64,000 nt of DNA, from assembly GCF_000599885.1 (NCBI RefSeq), contig NZ_JFGT01000006.1, forward strand, positions 1 to 64,000. The letters run 5' to 3'. The DNA comes from Pantoea sp. IMH. GTDB lineage: Bacteria; Pseudomonadota; Gammaproteobacteria; Enterobacterales; Enterobacteriaceae. This document shows positions 55,429-64,000 of the stretch, piece by piece (position 1 is the stretch's first letter; the number at the start of each line of letters is the position of its first letter). The notes under the pieces were generated by a model. The model was not told where the DNA came from. It worked only from the letters and a program-made list of their open reading frames with translations, and made no database searches. Made by a program: the position numbers and the translations under genes.

Positions 55429-57591
55429 ATGGCGCTAACTGCCGCGTTAAAAGCGCAAATTGCGGAGTGGTATAAATCCCTCCAGCAGCAAATTCCCGAT
55501 TTTATTCCCCGTGCCCCGCAGCGGCAGATGATCGCCGAAGTGGCGAAAACGCTGGCGGGCGATGAGGGGCGTCACCTGGCTATTGAAGCGCCCACCGGCG
55601 TGGGGAAAACGCTCTCCTATCTGATTCCCGGCATCGCGGTCAGCCGTGCGGAGGAGAAGCCGCTGGTGGTCAGCACCGCAAACGTGGCGCTTCAGGATCA
55701 GATCTTCAGCAAAGATCTGCCGTTACTGAAAAAAATTATCCCCGATCTGCGCTTTACTGCCGCCTTTGGGCGCAGGCGTTATGTCTGCCCGCGCAATCTG
55801 TCAGCACTGGCCACTGACGAAGAGAAACAGGGCGATCTGCTGCTCTTCCTGGACGATGCGATGACCGCCAGCAAAGATGAACGCGCGCTCTGTACCCTGC
55901 TGGAGAAAAGCCTCAACCGTCATCAGTGGGATGGCCTGCGCGACCACTGCGACGACGCTATCGAAGAGTCACTCTGGCAGCGGCTGAGCACCGACAAAGC
56001 GAACTGCCTCGGCAGCAACTGTCACTGGTTTCGCGAATGCCCGTTCTACGTGGCCCGCCGGGAGATTGAAGAGGCGGACGTGGTGGTGGCGAACCATGCG
56101 CTGGTGATGGCGGCGCTGGAAACCGAGTCGGTTCTGCCGCCGCCGAAAAACCTGCTGCTGGTGCTGGATGAAGGGCATCATCTGCCGGACGTGGCCCGTG
56201 ATGCGCTGGAGATGAGCGGCGATATCACGCCTGGCTGGAGCACGCTACAGCTCGATCTTTTCTGCCGTCTGGTAGAGCAGTGCCTGGCGCAGTTTCGTCC
56301 GAAAAGGCCGCCAGGCCTGAGCCAGCCAGACCGTCTCAAAGCCCACTGTGAAGAGGTACGCGAACAGCTTCAGCAGCTGTCACAGATATTGAATCAGCTA
56401 CTTCCTGCGGAAAATCAGGAGGGTGAATACCGTTTTGAAATGGGGCGGCTGCCGGAGGAAATCCTCACTCTCTGTGCCAGACTCTTTAAGCTCAGCGATG
56501 GCCTGCGCGGTCTGGCGGAAGCGCTGCTGAACGACCTCAGCGAGAAATCGGGACAGTTTGACGTGGTGCGGCTGCATCGTGCGCTGATTCAGATGAACCG
56601 GTCGCTCGGCTGGTTTGAAGCCAGCACCAAGCTTTGGCGCCTGGCGGCGCTGGAGCAGGCGTCGGGGGCACCGGTCTCAAAATGGGTGACGCGCGAAAGC
56701 CGGGAAGGCAACCCGCATCTGCTGTTTCACTGCGCCGGCATCCGCGTCAGCGAACAGCTGGAAAAGCTGCTCTGGCGTAAGATCCCCCATGTAGTGGTGA
56801 CATCGGCCACGCTGCGCTCGCTGAGCAGTTTTCAGCGGCTGCAGGAGATGTCCGGCCTGACCGATAAAGCAGGCGATCGCTTTGTGGCGCTGGACTCGCC
56901 CTTTAATCATGTTGAACAGGGCAGGCTGGTGATCCCACAGATGCGCTACGAGCCAATGCTGGCCAATGAAGTTGCGCATCTGGCGGAGATGGCACACTTT
57001 TTCCGACATCAGGTGAAGGAAGCGAAGCATAAAGGTTTGCTGGTGCTGTTTGCCAGCGGCCGGGCAATGCAGCATTTTTTATCTTATCTGCCCGAGCTTC
57101 GTCTGATGATGCTGGTGCAGGGCGACAAACCGCGTCCGGCGCTGGTGGCGCTGCACCGCAAACGCGTGGAGCAGGGGGAAACCAGTATTCTGGTCGGACT
57201 TCAGTCTTTTGCCGAAGGTCTGGATTTAAAGGGCGATCTGCTGTCACAGGTGCATATTCATAAAATTGCTTTCCCGCCGGTAGACAGTCCGGTTATTTTG
57301 ACCGAGGGAGAGTGGCTGAAAAGTCTTAAACGCTATCCTTTCGAAGTGCAGAGCCTGCCGAGCGCCTCGTTTAACCTTATCCAGCAGGTGGGCAGGCTGA
57401 TTCGCAGCCATGACTGTTTTGGTGAAATCGTCATCTATGACCGTCGCTTGCTGAGCAAGAGCTATGGCTCGCGTCTGCTCGGAGCGCTGCCGGTCTTCCC
57501 CATTGCGCAGCCGGCGATGCCGGAAGGGGAGCTGCCGAAACCCAGCCCGGCGCTGGGTGGTAAAAAGCCGCCCGTCCGCCGTCGTCGCTAA
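55429..57591 (+). CDS. dinG: ATP-dependent DNA helicase DinG
   Basis: SOS-induced 5'-3' iron-sulfur helicase of the XPD type that resolves R-loops and replication-transcription conflicts. 720 aa (E. coli 716). Walker A APTGVGKT, Fe-S cysteines in RRYVCPRN, KANCLGSNCHW and FRECPF, DEGH box LLVLDEGHHLPD, and C-terminal QSFAEGLDLKGD and QVGRLIRS. ATG at 55429 (MALTAAL) is preferred to a GTG three codons upstream. ybiB follows after 20 nt. Confidence 0.97.
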   Translation: MALTAALKAQIAEWYKSLQQQIPDFIPRAPQRQMIAEVAKTLAGDEGRHLAIEAPTGVGKTLSYLIPGIAVSRAEEKPLVVSTANVALQDQIFSKDLPLLKKIIPDLRFTAAFGRRRYVCPRNLSALATDEEKQGDLLLFLDDAMTASKDERALCTLLEKSLNRHQWDGLRDHCDDAIEESLWQRLSTDKANCLGSNCHWFRECPFYVARREIEEADVVVANHALVMAALETESVLPPPKNLLLVLDEGHHLPDVARDALEMSGDITPGWSTLQLDLFCRLVEQCLAQFRPKRPPGLSQPDRLKAHCEEVREQLQQLSQILNQLLPAENQEGEYRFEMGRLPEEILTLCARLFKLSDGLRGLAEALLNDLSEKSGQFDVVRLHRALIQMNRSLGWFEASTKLWRLAALEQASGAPVSKWVTRESREGNPHLLFHCAGIRVSEQLEKLLWRKIPHVVVTSATLRSLSSFQRLQEMSGLTDKAGDRFVALDSPFNHVEQGRLVIPQMRYEPMLANEVAHLAEMAHFFRHQVKEAKHKGLLVLFASGRAMQHFLSYLPELRLMMLVQGDKPRPALVALHRKRVEQGETSILVGLQSFAEGLDLKGDLLSQVHIHKIAFPPVDSPVILTEGEWLKSLKRYPFEVQSLPSASFNLIQQVGRLIRSHDCFGEIVIYDRRLLSKSYGSRLLGALPVFPIAQPAMPEGELPKPSPALGGKKPPVRRRR

Positions 57592-57611
57592 CTACTGAAA
57601 AGAGCAGAAGC

Positions 57612-58583
57612 ATGGAATATAACAAGATCATTAAAGAAGTTGGCCGCGGTAAGAATCATGCCCGCGATCTTGATCTCAGCACGGCCCGTGAGCTTTATCG
57701 TCGTATGCTGGCGGGCGAGGTGGCTGATCTCGAACTGGGCGCTATTCTGATTGCGCTTCGCATCAAAGGAGAAGGTGAAGAGGAGATGCTGGGGTTTTAT
57801 GAGGCGATGCAGGAGAGGATGATGCGCCTGACGCCCCCGGCGAGCCTGCCGATGCCGATCGTGATTCCGAGTTATAACGGCGCCCGTAAGCAGGGCAATC
57901 TGACGCCGCTATTGGCGATGCTGCTCACTGCGCTGGGCTTTCCGGTGGTGGTTCATGGCGTCAGTGACGATCCGACCCGCGTCACCAGCGAAGCGGTCTT
58001 TGCCGCGCTGGGCATTCACCCTGTTAACGATGCTGAGCAGGCACAGGCGAAGCTTGAGCAGGGCGAGCTGCTCTTTATGAGCGTCTCCACGCTCTGTCCG
58101 CCGCTGGCAACACAGCTCTCGCTGCGCTGGCGGATGGGCGTGCGTAACAGCGCCCATACGCTGGCTAAGCTCGCCACGCCTTTTGGCGAAGATGCTGCGC
58201 TGCGCCTCTCCAGCGTTTCTCATCCGGAATATATTCCCCGCGTGGGAAAATTTTTCCAGGCGATTGGCGGCAGAGCTCTGCTGCTTAACGGAACGGAAGG
58301 CGAGGTCTATGCAAATCCTCAGCGTTGTCCATCGGTGACGCTGATTGCGGGCGATGCTCCCGAAGTGCTGCTGTCGCGTCAGGAAGAGAGCGGCATCGCG
58401 CGTGACCAGTTGCCGCCGGGAAAGGAAGCAGAGATAACCGCTACCTGGATAACCCGCTGCCTCAACCGGGAAGTGCCCGTGCCGCAGGCGGTGAGGCTGC
58501 AACTGGCCTGCTGCCTGGTGGCCACGGGCCGGGCGGTGGAAATGCAAACCGCGCTGGAGCAGATTGAAAAAGCGGGATACTGA
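57612..58583 (+). CDS. ybiB: YbiB, TrpD2-like nucleic-acid-binding protein
   Basis: 323-aa member of the anthranilate phosphoribosyltransferase fold family (E. coli YbiB 320 aa). YbiB lacks that enzyme activity and binds nucleic acid. Its co-transcription with dinG suggests a part in the DNA damage response. GRGKNHARDLD, LELGAILIALRIKGEGEEEM, VIPSYNGARKQGNLTPLLA and RMGVRNSAHTLAKLATPF are conserved. RBS is weak (AGCAGAAGC). Confidence 0.94.
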   Translation: MEYNKIIKEVGRGKNHARDLDLSTARELYRRMLAGEVADLELGAILIALRIKGEGEEEMLGFYEAMQERMMRLTPPASLPMPIVIPSYNGARKQGNLTPLLAMLLTALGFPVVVHGVSDDPTRVTSEAVFAALGIHPVNDAEQAQAKLEQGELLFMSVSTLCPPLATQLSLRWRMGVRNSAHTLAKLATPFGEDAALRLSSVSHPEYIPRVGKFFQAIGGRALLLNGTEGEVYANPQRCPSVTLIAGDAPEVLLSRQEESGIARDQLPPGKEAEITATWITRCLNREVPVPQAVRLQLACCLVATGRAVEMQTALEQIEKAGY

Positions 58584-58589
58584 GCCGTC

Positions 58590-58627
58590 AGCGGTTAATG
58601 CCTGGATCTCACCCGTCCTTAACCGCT
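58590..58627. repeat. Inverted repeat between ybiB and the amidohydrolase gene
   Basis: A perfect 9-bp repeat AGCGGTTAA/TTAACCGCT with a 20-nt loop between convergent genes. A possible transcription end, but without a T-run. Confidence 0.4.
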
Positions 58628-58638
58628 TGCTGTCGTCG

Positions 58639-59805
58639 TTACCGTACTGATGGCGCAGGCAGTAAATGTTCCGCCAGCTCACACCAGAAGGTTACGCCCT
58701 CAGCGATGATCTCATCGTTAAAGTCGTAGCTGGCGTTATGCAGTGGCGCAGAAGGCGTGGCGCCGTCAGCCCCTATCCAGAAGTAGGCGCCGGGACAGGC
58801 TTCCAGCATGCAGGCGAAGTCCTCTGACGCCATGGAGGGCGCGACGTTCCAGTGCACCTGCTCTGCCGGCAATATCGCCAGCGCACAGTCTCTTACTTTC
58901 TGCGCTTCGGCTGCCGGATTATCGGTCACGGGATATTCGGTCAGATAGGTAATATTGCCCGCAATACCCAGCGGCGTGGTGAAGGTTGTTACAAAATCAT
59001 CCACCATGGCGCGCACTTTCAGACGGACTTCCGGTTGCAGACAGCGTAGCGTGCCCCGTAACACCACATGTTCCGGGATCACGTTTATCGCTTCGCCGCC
59101 GTTGATTTGCGTGATGCTGACCACCGCAGAAGCCAGCGGCGAAAGTCGCCGCGCCGGGATAGTTTGCAGCGCCAGAATAAGCTGCGCGGCGGCAACAATC
59201 GGATCGGCGCCGTTTTCCGGCATGGCGGCGTGGCAGCTCTTTCCCCTCAGGGTGATTTCGAAGGCGTCGAGCGAGGCCATCATCGGGCCGCTATTGATCG
59301 CCACATGCCCCAGCGGCAAACCAGGCCAGTTATGCAGGCCGTAGATAGCGTCCATCGGAAAGTTGCGGAACAGGCCTTCCGCCACCATTTTCCTCGCGCC
59401 GCCAAGATTCTCTTCCGCAGGCTGGAAGACAAAATGCAGCGTTCCACTGAAGCCTCGGGTGGCGCTCAGATGCTTCGCGGCTGCCAGCAGCATGGCGGTA
59501 TGGCCATCGTGACCACAGGCGTGCATCACGCCGGGGATGGAGGAGCGCCACTCAACCTCTCCCTGTTCAGTCACTGGCAGTGCGTCCATATCGGCGCGAA
59601 ACCCGATTGCCGGACCGGGACCGTTTTCAAGCGTACCGACCACACCGGTTCCCGCCAGGCCAGTATGAACCTGCAGGCCGAAGGCGCGCAGCTGTTCTGC
59701 CACCCAGGCAGCGGTTTTCACTTCACAGTATCCCAGTTCGGGCTGAGCGTGCAGCGCCCGTCGCCAGCCTGTGGCTTCTTCTATCAGTGACTCGGGGATT
59801 GTCAT
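58639..59805 (-). CDS. M20 family amidohydrolase/carboxypeptidase
   Basis: 388-aa metallo-amidohydrolase of the M20D (hippurate/indole-acetyl-amino-acid hydrolase) type. Metal and catalytic motifs are FRADMDALPVTEQ, HACGHDGHTAMLLAAA, FQPAEENLGGARKM, GLHNWPGLPLG and the late SEDFACMLEACPGAYFWIG. Cytosolic. It should free an amino acid from an N-acyl conjugate, substrate unknown. The frame is open to 59931, but ATG at 59805 has GAGGAC upstream and starts the conserved part. Confidence 0.9.
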   Translation of the reverse strand: MTIPESLIEEATGWRRALHAQPELGYCEVKTAAWVAEQLRAFGLQVHTGLAGTGVVGTLENGPGPAIGFRADMDALPVTEQGEVEWRSSIPGVMHACGHDGHTAMLLAAAKHLSATRGFSGTLHFVFQPAEENLGGARKMVAEGLFRNFPMDAIYGLHNWPGLPLGHVAINSGPMMASLDAFEITLRGKSCHAAMPENGADPIVAAAQLILALQTIPARRLSPLASAVVSITQINGGEAINVIPEHVVLRGTLRCLQPEVRLKVRAMVDDFVTTFTTPLGIAGNITYLTEYPVTDNPAAEAQKVRDCALAILPAEQVHWNVAPSMASEDFACMLEACPGAYFWIGADGATPSAPLHNASYDFNDEIIAEGVTFWCELAEHLLPAPSVR

Positions 59806-60105
59806 AACGTCCTCTCTCTGACCGGGGCATTCCCGATGACTGACAGGCTTAAGGTAGCATAAAAGGCTGGCAGAAGAAGGGGCTGCGGTGCGATTGCGTT
59901 GTGCCACGCGTAAGATGGCCGTCCCGCTCATGCGGCACGGCTTATCAGACAGGTTTTCCGGTGTGATTTTTCAGCATGTTTTCACTACGTGCTGAACTCA
60001 GGCTGCTGCTGAGCGTACATGGTGCAATACAGCCGAAATCCGCCAGGTATTTGTGATACCGCATTGATTCCTGCGGATCTCTATTAAGGATGACGCAAAA
60101 AAGCC
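59806..60105. other. Interval upstream of the amidohydrolase gene
   Basis: 300 nt without a gene. A nested fold can form at 60038-60078: outer arms ATCCGC/GCGGAT around an inner GGTAT/ATACC hairpin. No promoter is clear. Confidence 0.35.
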
Positions 60106-60118
60106 TCAGCCGGGCTTT
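60097..60118 (-). terminator. Terminator overlapping the flavin reductase stop
   Basis: AAAGCC/GGCTTT stem (60100-60105 with 60113-60118), with the TGA stop in the 7-nt loop. The minus strand continues TTT. Confidence 0.6.
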
Positions 60119-60741
60119 CTGGCATCCGGCCTCATCAGGTCAAAGCGCAGCTCATCGCTTATTGCATAATATGCGCTCGGACCGCCCGCACGTAGGATTG
60201 GATTGGCTTTCGCGGTCTGATAAATTCCCGCTTCCAGCAGGTCGTTATCAATATGAACAGCGACCACTTCACCCAGCACCATCCACTGCTGAAGCTTTTC
60301 GCCCGCCGCATCCTCCAGCTGAATAAGCTGCGTCAGCCTGCATTCAAAATTGACCGGGCTTTCAGCCACCATGCTGACGTTGACCTGTGTCGCCGGGACT
60401 GGCGTTAATCCTGCCAGTGCGAACTCATCTTCGCCATGTGGCACCGAGGCTGAACTTTCGTTCATCGGTACGGCAAGTTCACGCGTGGCAAGATTCCAGA
60501 CAAATTCCCGGGTTTCCGCAATATTGGCGACGCTGTCCTTCCAGCCCTGGCTGGAGAAACCGATCACCGGCGGCTTATAGTTGAAGCAGTTAAAGAAGCT
60601 GTAGGGCGCCAGATTTCGCTCGCCACTGGCGCTTTGTGAACTGATCCAGCCAATCGGGCGGGGACCAATGATCGCGTTGAGCGGATCGTGGGGCAATCCG
60701 TGACCCAGGCGTGGTTGATAAGAATGGCGGGAACGCGTCAT
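60106..60741 (-). CDS. Flavin reductase family protein (FMN-binding split barrel)
   Basis: 211-aa protein of the flavin-reductase-like split-barrel family, binding FMN. NAIIGPRPIGWISSQSASGERNLAPYSFFNCFNYKPPVIGFSS and SVANIAETREFVWNLAT are characteristic of the YcdH/DIM6 group. Natural partner unknown. Two ATGs stand in tandem. The second (60741) has proper spacing to AAGGAG. Divergent from rlmF. Confidence 0.88.
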   Translation of the reverse strand: MTRSRHSYQPRLGHGLPHDPLNAIIGPRPIGWISSQSASGERNLAPYSFFNCFNYKPPVIGFSSQGWKDSVANIAETREFVWNLATRELAVPMNESSASVPHGEDEFALAGLTPVPATQVNVSMVAESPVNFECRLTQLIQLEDAAGEKLQQWMVLGEVVAVHIDNDLLEAGIYQTAKANPILRAGGPSAYYAISDELRFDLMRPDARKPG

Positions 60742-60866
60742 CATAACTCCTTAACAGTGGCAGATTTACCTATAGTAACCTGCCGGGAGCGGGAAAAAAG
60801 CCGGGAATTGTTTACGATCTTTACCGCAGCAGGTATCTTACGCGCCTTCAGACAAGAGAGCCGCCC

Positions 60867-61799
60867 ATGAAAAATTCCGCCGAAAAACATTCCCTTCATC
60901 CCCGCAACCGCCATCGCGGACGCTACGATTTCCCCGCGCTTATCGCGAGTCATCCACCGCTGGCGGCCTGTGTGGCGGTCAATCAATACGGCGATGAGTC
61001 CGTTGATTTCGCCGATCCTGCTGCGGTAAGAACCCTTAATCAGGCGCTGCTGAAACATTTTTATCAGATCGAACAATGGACGATCCCCGATGGATTTCTC
61101 TGCCCGCCTGTACCAGGACGCGCCGATTATATCCATCACCTGGCCGATTTGCTGGCGGAAGATAATCAGGGCCGGCTGCCTCAGGATCTGACCGTCCTGG
61201 ATATCGGCTGCGGCGCCAACTGCATCTATCCGCTGATCGGCTATCGTGAATATGGCTGGCGCTTTACCGGGAGTGAAGTTAACGAAGAAGCGATGCGCGC
61301 GGCAAATGCCATTATTGCGGCCAATCCGGGCCTGAACCGCGGTATTCGCCTGCGTCGTCAGAAAGATCCGCAGGCGATTTTTCAGGGAATCATCCATAAA
61401 AATGAGCAGTACCACGCGGTCATCTGCAACCCACCGTTCCACGCCTCTGCCAGTGAAGCTCGGCAGGGCAGCCAGCGTAAAGTGCGTAATCTCGGTCTGG
61501 ATAAGAACGCGCCACTGAACTTTGGCGGTCAGCAGGATGAGCTCTGGTGCGAAGGCGGCGAAAAAGCCTTTATCAGCCGGATGATAACCGAGAGCATCAC
61601 CTTTGCACGTCAGTGCGTCTGGTTCACCTCACTGGTTTCCCGTAAAGAGAATCTGCCCGAGTTGTGGCGCGCGCTGGAAGAGGCCGGTGCCGTCGTCGTA
61701 CGCACCGTGAATATGGCACAGGGCCAGAAGCAGAGTCGGTTTATCGCCTGGAGCTTTATGGATAAACCAGCCCGTGAACGCCAGCTGGGCCGCCGTTAG
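60867..61799 (+). CDS. rlmF: 23S rRNA (adenine(1618)-N6)-methyltransferase
   Basis: Methylates A1618 of 23S rRNA. 310 aa (E. coli 308). N-terminal [18 protein letters not shown] motif [15 protein letters not shown], and the catalytic N6-adenine motif NPPFHAS near residue 190, then [13 protein letters not shown] is an AAGAGAG stretch. Convergent with glnQ, as near glnHPQ in E. coli. Confidence 0.96.
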   Translation: MKNSAEKHSLHPRNRHRGRYDFPALIASHPPLAACVAVNQYGDESVDFADPAAVRTLNQALLKHFYQIEQWTIPDGFLCPPVPGRADYIHHLADLLAEDNQGRLPQDLTVLDIGCGANCIYPLIGYREYGWRFTGSEVNEEAMRAANAIIAANPGLNRGIRLRRQKDPQAIFQGIIHKNEQYHAVICNPPFHASASEARQGSQRKVRNLGLDKNAPLNFGGQQDELWCEGGEKAFISRMITESITFARQCVWFTSLVSRKENLPELWRALEEAGAVVVRTVNMAQGQKQSRFIAWSFMDKPARERQLGRR

Positions 61800-61907
61800 C
61801 CCTTGACCCGCCAGCGCGCCTGTTCTTCTGTTGCGAGGCCGAACTCAGCATCGATCAGGACGTAGGGGCGGACAGGAAGAGTCACAGCGGTTTGCGTGTT
61901 TAGCTGG

Positions 61908-61936
61908 AAAAGCAGGGCGAACAGACGTTCGCCCTG
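61908..61936 (-). terminator. glnHPQ operon terminator
   Basis: A 10-bp stem (61913-61922 with 61927-61936), AGAC loop, and on the minus strand CTTTT. Directly past glnQ. Confidence 0.85.
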
Positions 61937-61942
61937 TGAGGA

Positions 61943-62665
61943 TCAGGAGACGTGCTGGAGAAATTCGCGCAGGCGCGGGCTGGGCGGATTATCAATCAGC
62001 TCATCAGGGTGACCATCTTCCGCAATGCGGCCCTTATCAATAAAGATCAGGCGAGATGCGACCTTCTTCGCGAAGCCCACTTCGTGCGTCACAATCACCA
62101 TCGTCATTCCTTCTTCCGCCAGATCCTGCATCACTTTCAGGACTTCGTGACGCAGTTCAGGGTCGAGGGCGGAGGTTGGCTCATCAAACAGCATCATTTT
62201 CGGTTTTACCGCCAGCGCACGGGCGATCGCAACACGCTGCTGCTGCCCACCGGACAGTTCTGAAGGGAAATGGTGCGCACGTTCGGCCAGTCCCACTTTG
62301 CCCAGCAGTTCATGTGCCAGACGATGGGCTTCCGCCTTCGCCGTGCCGCGCACGCGGATCGGCCCGAACGCCACGTTATCCAGCGCGTTCATCTGCGGGA
62401 ACAGGTGGAACTGCTGGAAAACCATGCCAGCTTCCTGGCGGATAAGGCGTTCGTCCACTTTAGGATCGTTAACTTTCAGGCCGTCAACGATCAGATCACC
62501 GCTGGTAATCTCTTCCAGTTTGTTTATACAGCGCAGCAGCGTGGATTTACCGGAACCGGAAGGGCCGATAATCACCACCACTTCACCCTGATTGATGGTG
62601 AGATCGATATTGTGCAGAACCTGCGTCTGGCCAAAATGTTTGGAAACGTTTTTAAATTCAATCAC
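61943..62665 (-). CDS. glnQ: Glutamine ABC transporter ATP-binding protein
   Basis: 240-aa ATPase of the high-affinity glutamine importer. Walker [10 protein letters not shown] (about 34-42), Q-loop [12 protein letters not shown], signature LSGGQQQR, Walker [15 protein letters not shown]-loop VTHE. Same length as E. coli GlnQ. Its start overlaps the glnP stop by 4 nt, and it ends the leftward glnHPQ operon. Confidence 0.97.
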   Translation of the reverse strand: MIEFKNVSKHFGQTQVLHNIDLTINQGEVVVIIGPSGSGKSTLLRCINKLEEITSGDLIVDGLKVNDPKVDERLIRQEAGMVFQQFHLFPQMNALDNVAFGPIRVRGTAKAEAHRLAHELLGKVGLAERAHHFPSELSGGQQQRVAIARALAVKPKMMLFDEPTSALDPELRHEVLKVMQDLAEEGMTMVIVTHEVGFAKKVASRLIFIDKGRIAEDGHPDELIDNPPSPRLREFLQHVS

Positions 62666-63321
62666 AGGATTTTCATCCTTCTTTCAAGGCGACGCAGAAC
62701 AAAGCTCAGCACCAGCGTAATAAACAGATAGATAACGGCCACGGCGCTCCAGATTTCCAGCGCGCGGAAGTTACCGGCAATAATTTCCTGTCCCTGACGG
62801 GTCAGTTCGGCCACGCCGATAACGATAAACAGGGAAGTATCCTTGATGCTGACAATCCACTGATTGCCCAGCGGCGGCAGCATACGGCGCAGCGCCAGCG
62901 GCATAATCACGTAGCGTAGCGTTTCGCGACGGGAAAGGCCCAGCGCCAGACCGGCTTCGCGAAAGCCGTTATGGATAGAGAGCACGGCTCCGCGGGTGAT
63001 TTCTGCAATATAGGCGCCGGAGTTGATCATAATAGTGACCACCGCCGCGCTGAAAGGGTCGATACGCAAATCGTTAAATGCCATCGGCAGGGCGAAGTAG
63101 ATAAACATCACCTGGACCACAATGGGCGTACCGCGGATTAACTCGATAAAGACCAGCGCAATATTCCGTGACAGCCAGCCACCGTAAGCGCGGGCGAAGC
63201 CGGCAACCAGGCCGATAATCAGGCCGCCAGCGAGACCGAGAATGGAAATCCACAGGGTCAGTCGGGCGCCCTCAAGCAGGGCCGGGATAGATGGCCAGAT
63301 GGCGCTCCAGTCAAACTGCAT
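62662..63321 (-). CDS. glnP: Glutamine ABC transporter permease
   Basis: 219-aa inner-membrane permease of the polar amino-acid type with five TM segments. [15 protein letters not shown] and the EAA loop [33 protein letters not shown] are seen. Overlaps glnQ by 4 nt. A strong hairpin separates it from glnH. Confidence 0.97.
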   Translation of the reverse strand: MQFDWSAIWPSIPALLEGARLTLWISILGLAGGLIIGLVAGFARAYGGWLSRNIALVFIELIRGTPIVVQVMFIYFALPMAFNDLRIDPFSAAVVTIMINSGAYIAEITRGAVLSIHNGFREAGLALGLSRRETLRYVIMPLALRRMLPPLGNQWIVSIKDTSLFIVIGVAELTRQGQEIIAGNFRALEIWSAVAVIYLFITLVLSFVLRRLERRMKIL

Positions 63322-63359
63322 TATTATTTCTCCGGATCAAAACCCGTTTGGTGGGTGTG

Positions 63360-63389
63360 AAAAACGCGGGCGAAAACAATCACCCGCGT
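63360..63389 (-). terminator. Intercistronic terminator/attenuator glnH-glnP
   Basis: ACGCGGG/CCCGCGT stem (63364-63370 with 63383-63389) and 12-nt loop, followed on the minus strand by TTTTT. It should lower expression of glnPQ relative to glnH. Confidence 0.75.
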
Positions 63390-63405
63390 AAAGGACAATA
63401 AAAGG

Positions 63406-64000
<595 letters not shown>

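Overview
The window looks like a chromosomal segment of an enterobacterium, most probably of the Erwiniaceae (Pantoea/Erwinia type). This rests on recalled similarity of the proteins to Escherichia coli orthologues, on conserved gene order and on a GC content that looks like the mid-50s percent. No rRNA, tRNA, CRISPR array, insertion sequence or phage was recognised. Both ends cut genes: pgl at the left, behind an odd poly-G stretch that may be a read or assembly artefact, and glnH at the right.

Left part (1-25.6 kb). This follows the E. coli pgl-bio-uvrB-moa-ybh-rhlE order. After pgl comes a leftward operon, curA-like reductase / DJ-1-PfpI / ybhB, then bioA and bioBFCD diverging from a BirA operator. 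An isolated UrtE-like ABC ATPase and 0.9 kb without a convincing gene sit between bioD and uvrB. uvrB carries a LexA box, a promoter and DnaA-box-like sites. Next are ybhK, a Moco riboswitch with moaABCDE, a DUF1615 lipoprotein, a chemoreceptor with a sigma-28 promoter, ybhL, ybhN-clsB-ybhP, ybhQ and rhlE.

Middle part (25.7-53 kb). This block corresponds to genes that in E. coli lie far away, in the yoh/yeh region (dusC, yohF, yohD, yohC, pbpG, dld, bglX, osmF-yehYXW, yohO, mlrA). It is interrupted by accessory genes: a type VI secretion cassette (hcp, a Tlde1-like L,D-transpeptidase effector and a probable immunity protein), ldtB with a long C-terminal tail, a GH15 glycosidase, a DUF3772/MscS channel, a DUF2236 protein, a SUFU-domain protein, a second chemoreceptor with a sigma-28 promoter, and an MFS transporter.

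Right part (53-64 kb). An XRE-cupin regulator with a GNAT acetyltransferase, a DUF3750 protein, dinG (LexA box) with ybiB, an M20 amidohydrolase, a flavin reductase, rlmF and glnQ-glnP-glnH return to the E. coli dinG-glnHPQ neighbourhood.

Shared themes are biotin and molybdopterin cofactor synthesis, SOS repair (uvrB, dinG), stationary-phase or osmotic stress (sigma-S-like -10 elements at osmF, the GH15/yohF gap and the curA operon), envelope and peptidoglycan work (ldtB, pbpG, clsB, the T6SS effector), chemotaxis and glutamine uptake. The most unusual items are the T6SS cassette, the mlrA/XRE control region with repeated TGTACAA boxes, the orphan UrtE-like ATPase with an altered signature motif, and the curA-PfpI-ybhB operon with a perfect dyad at its promoter.
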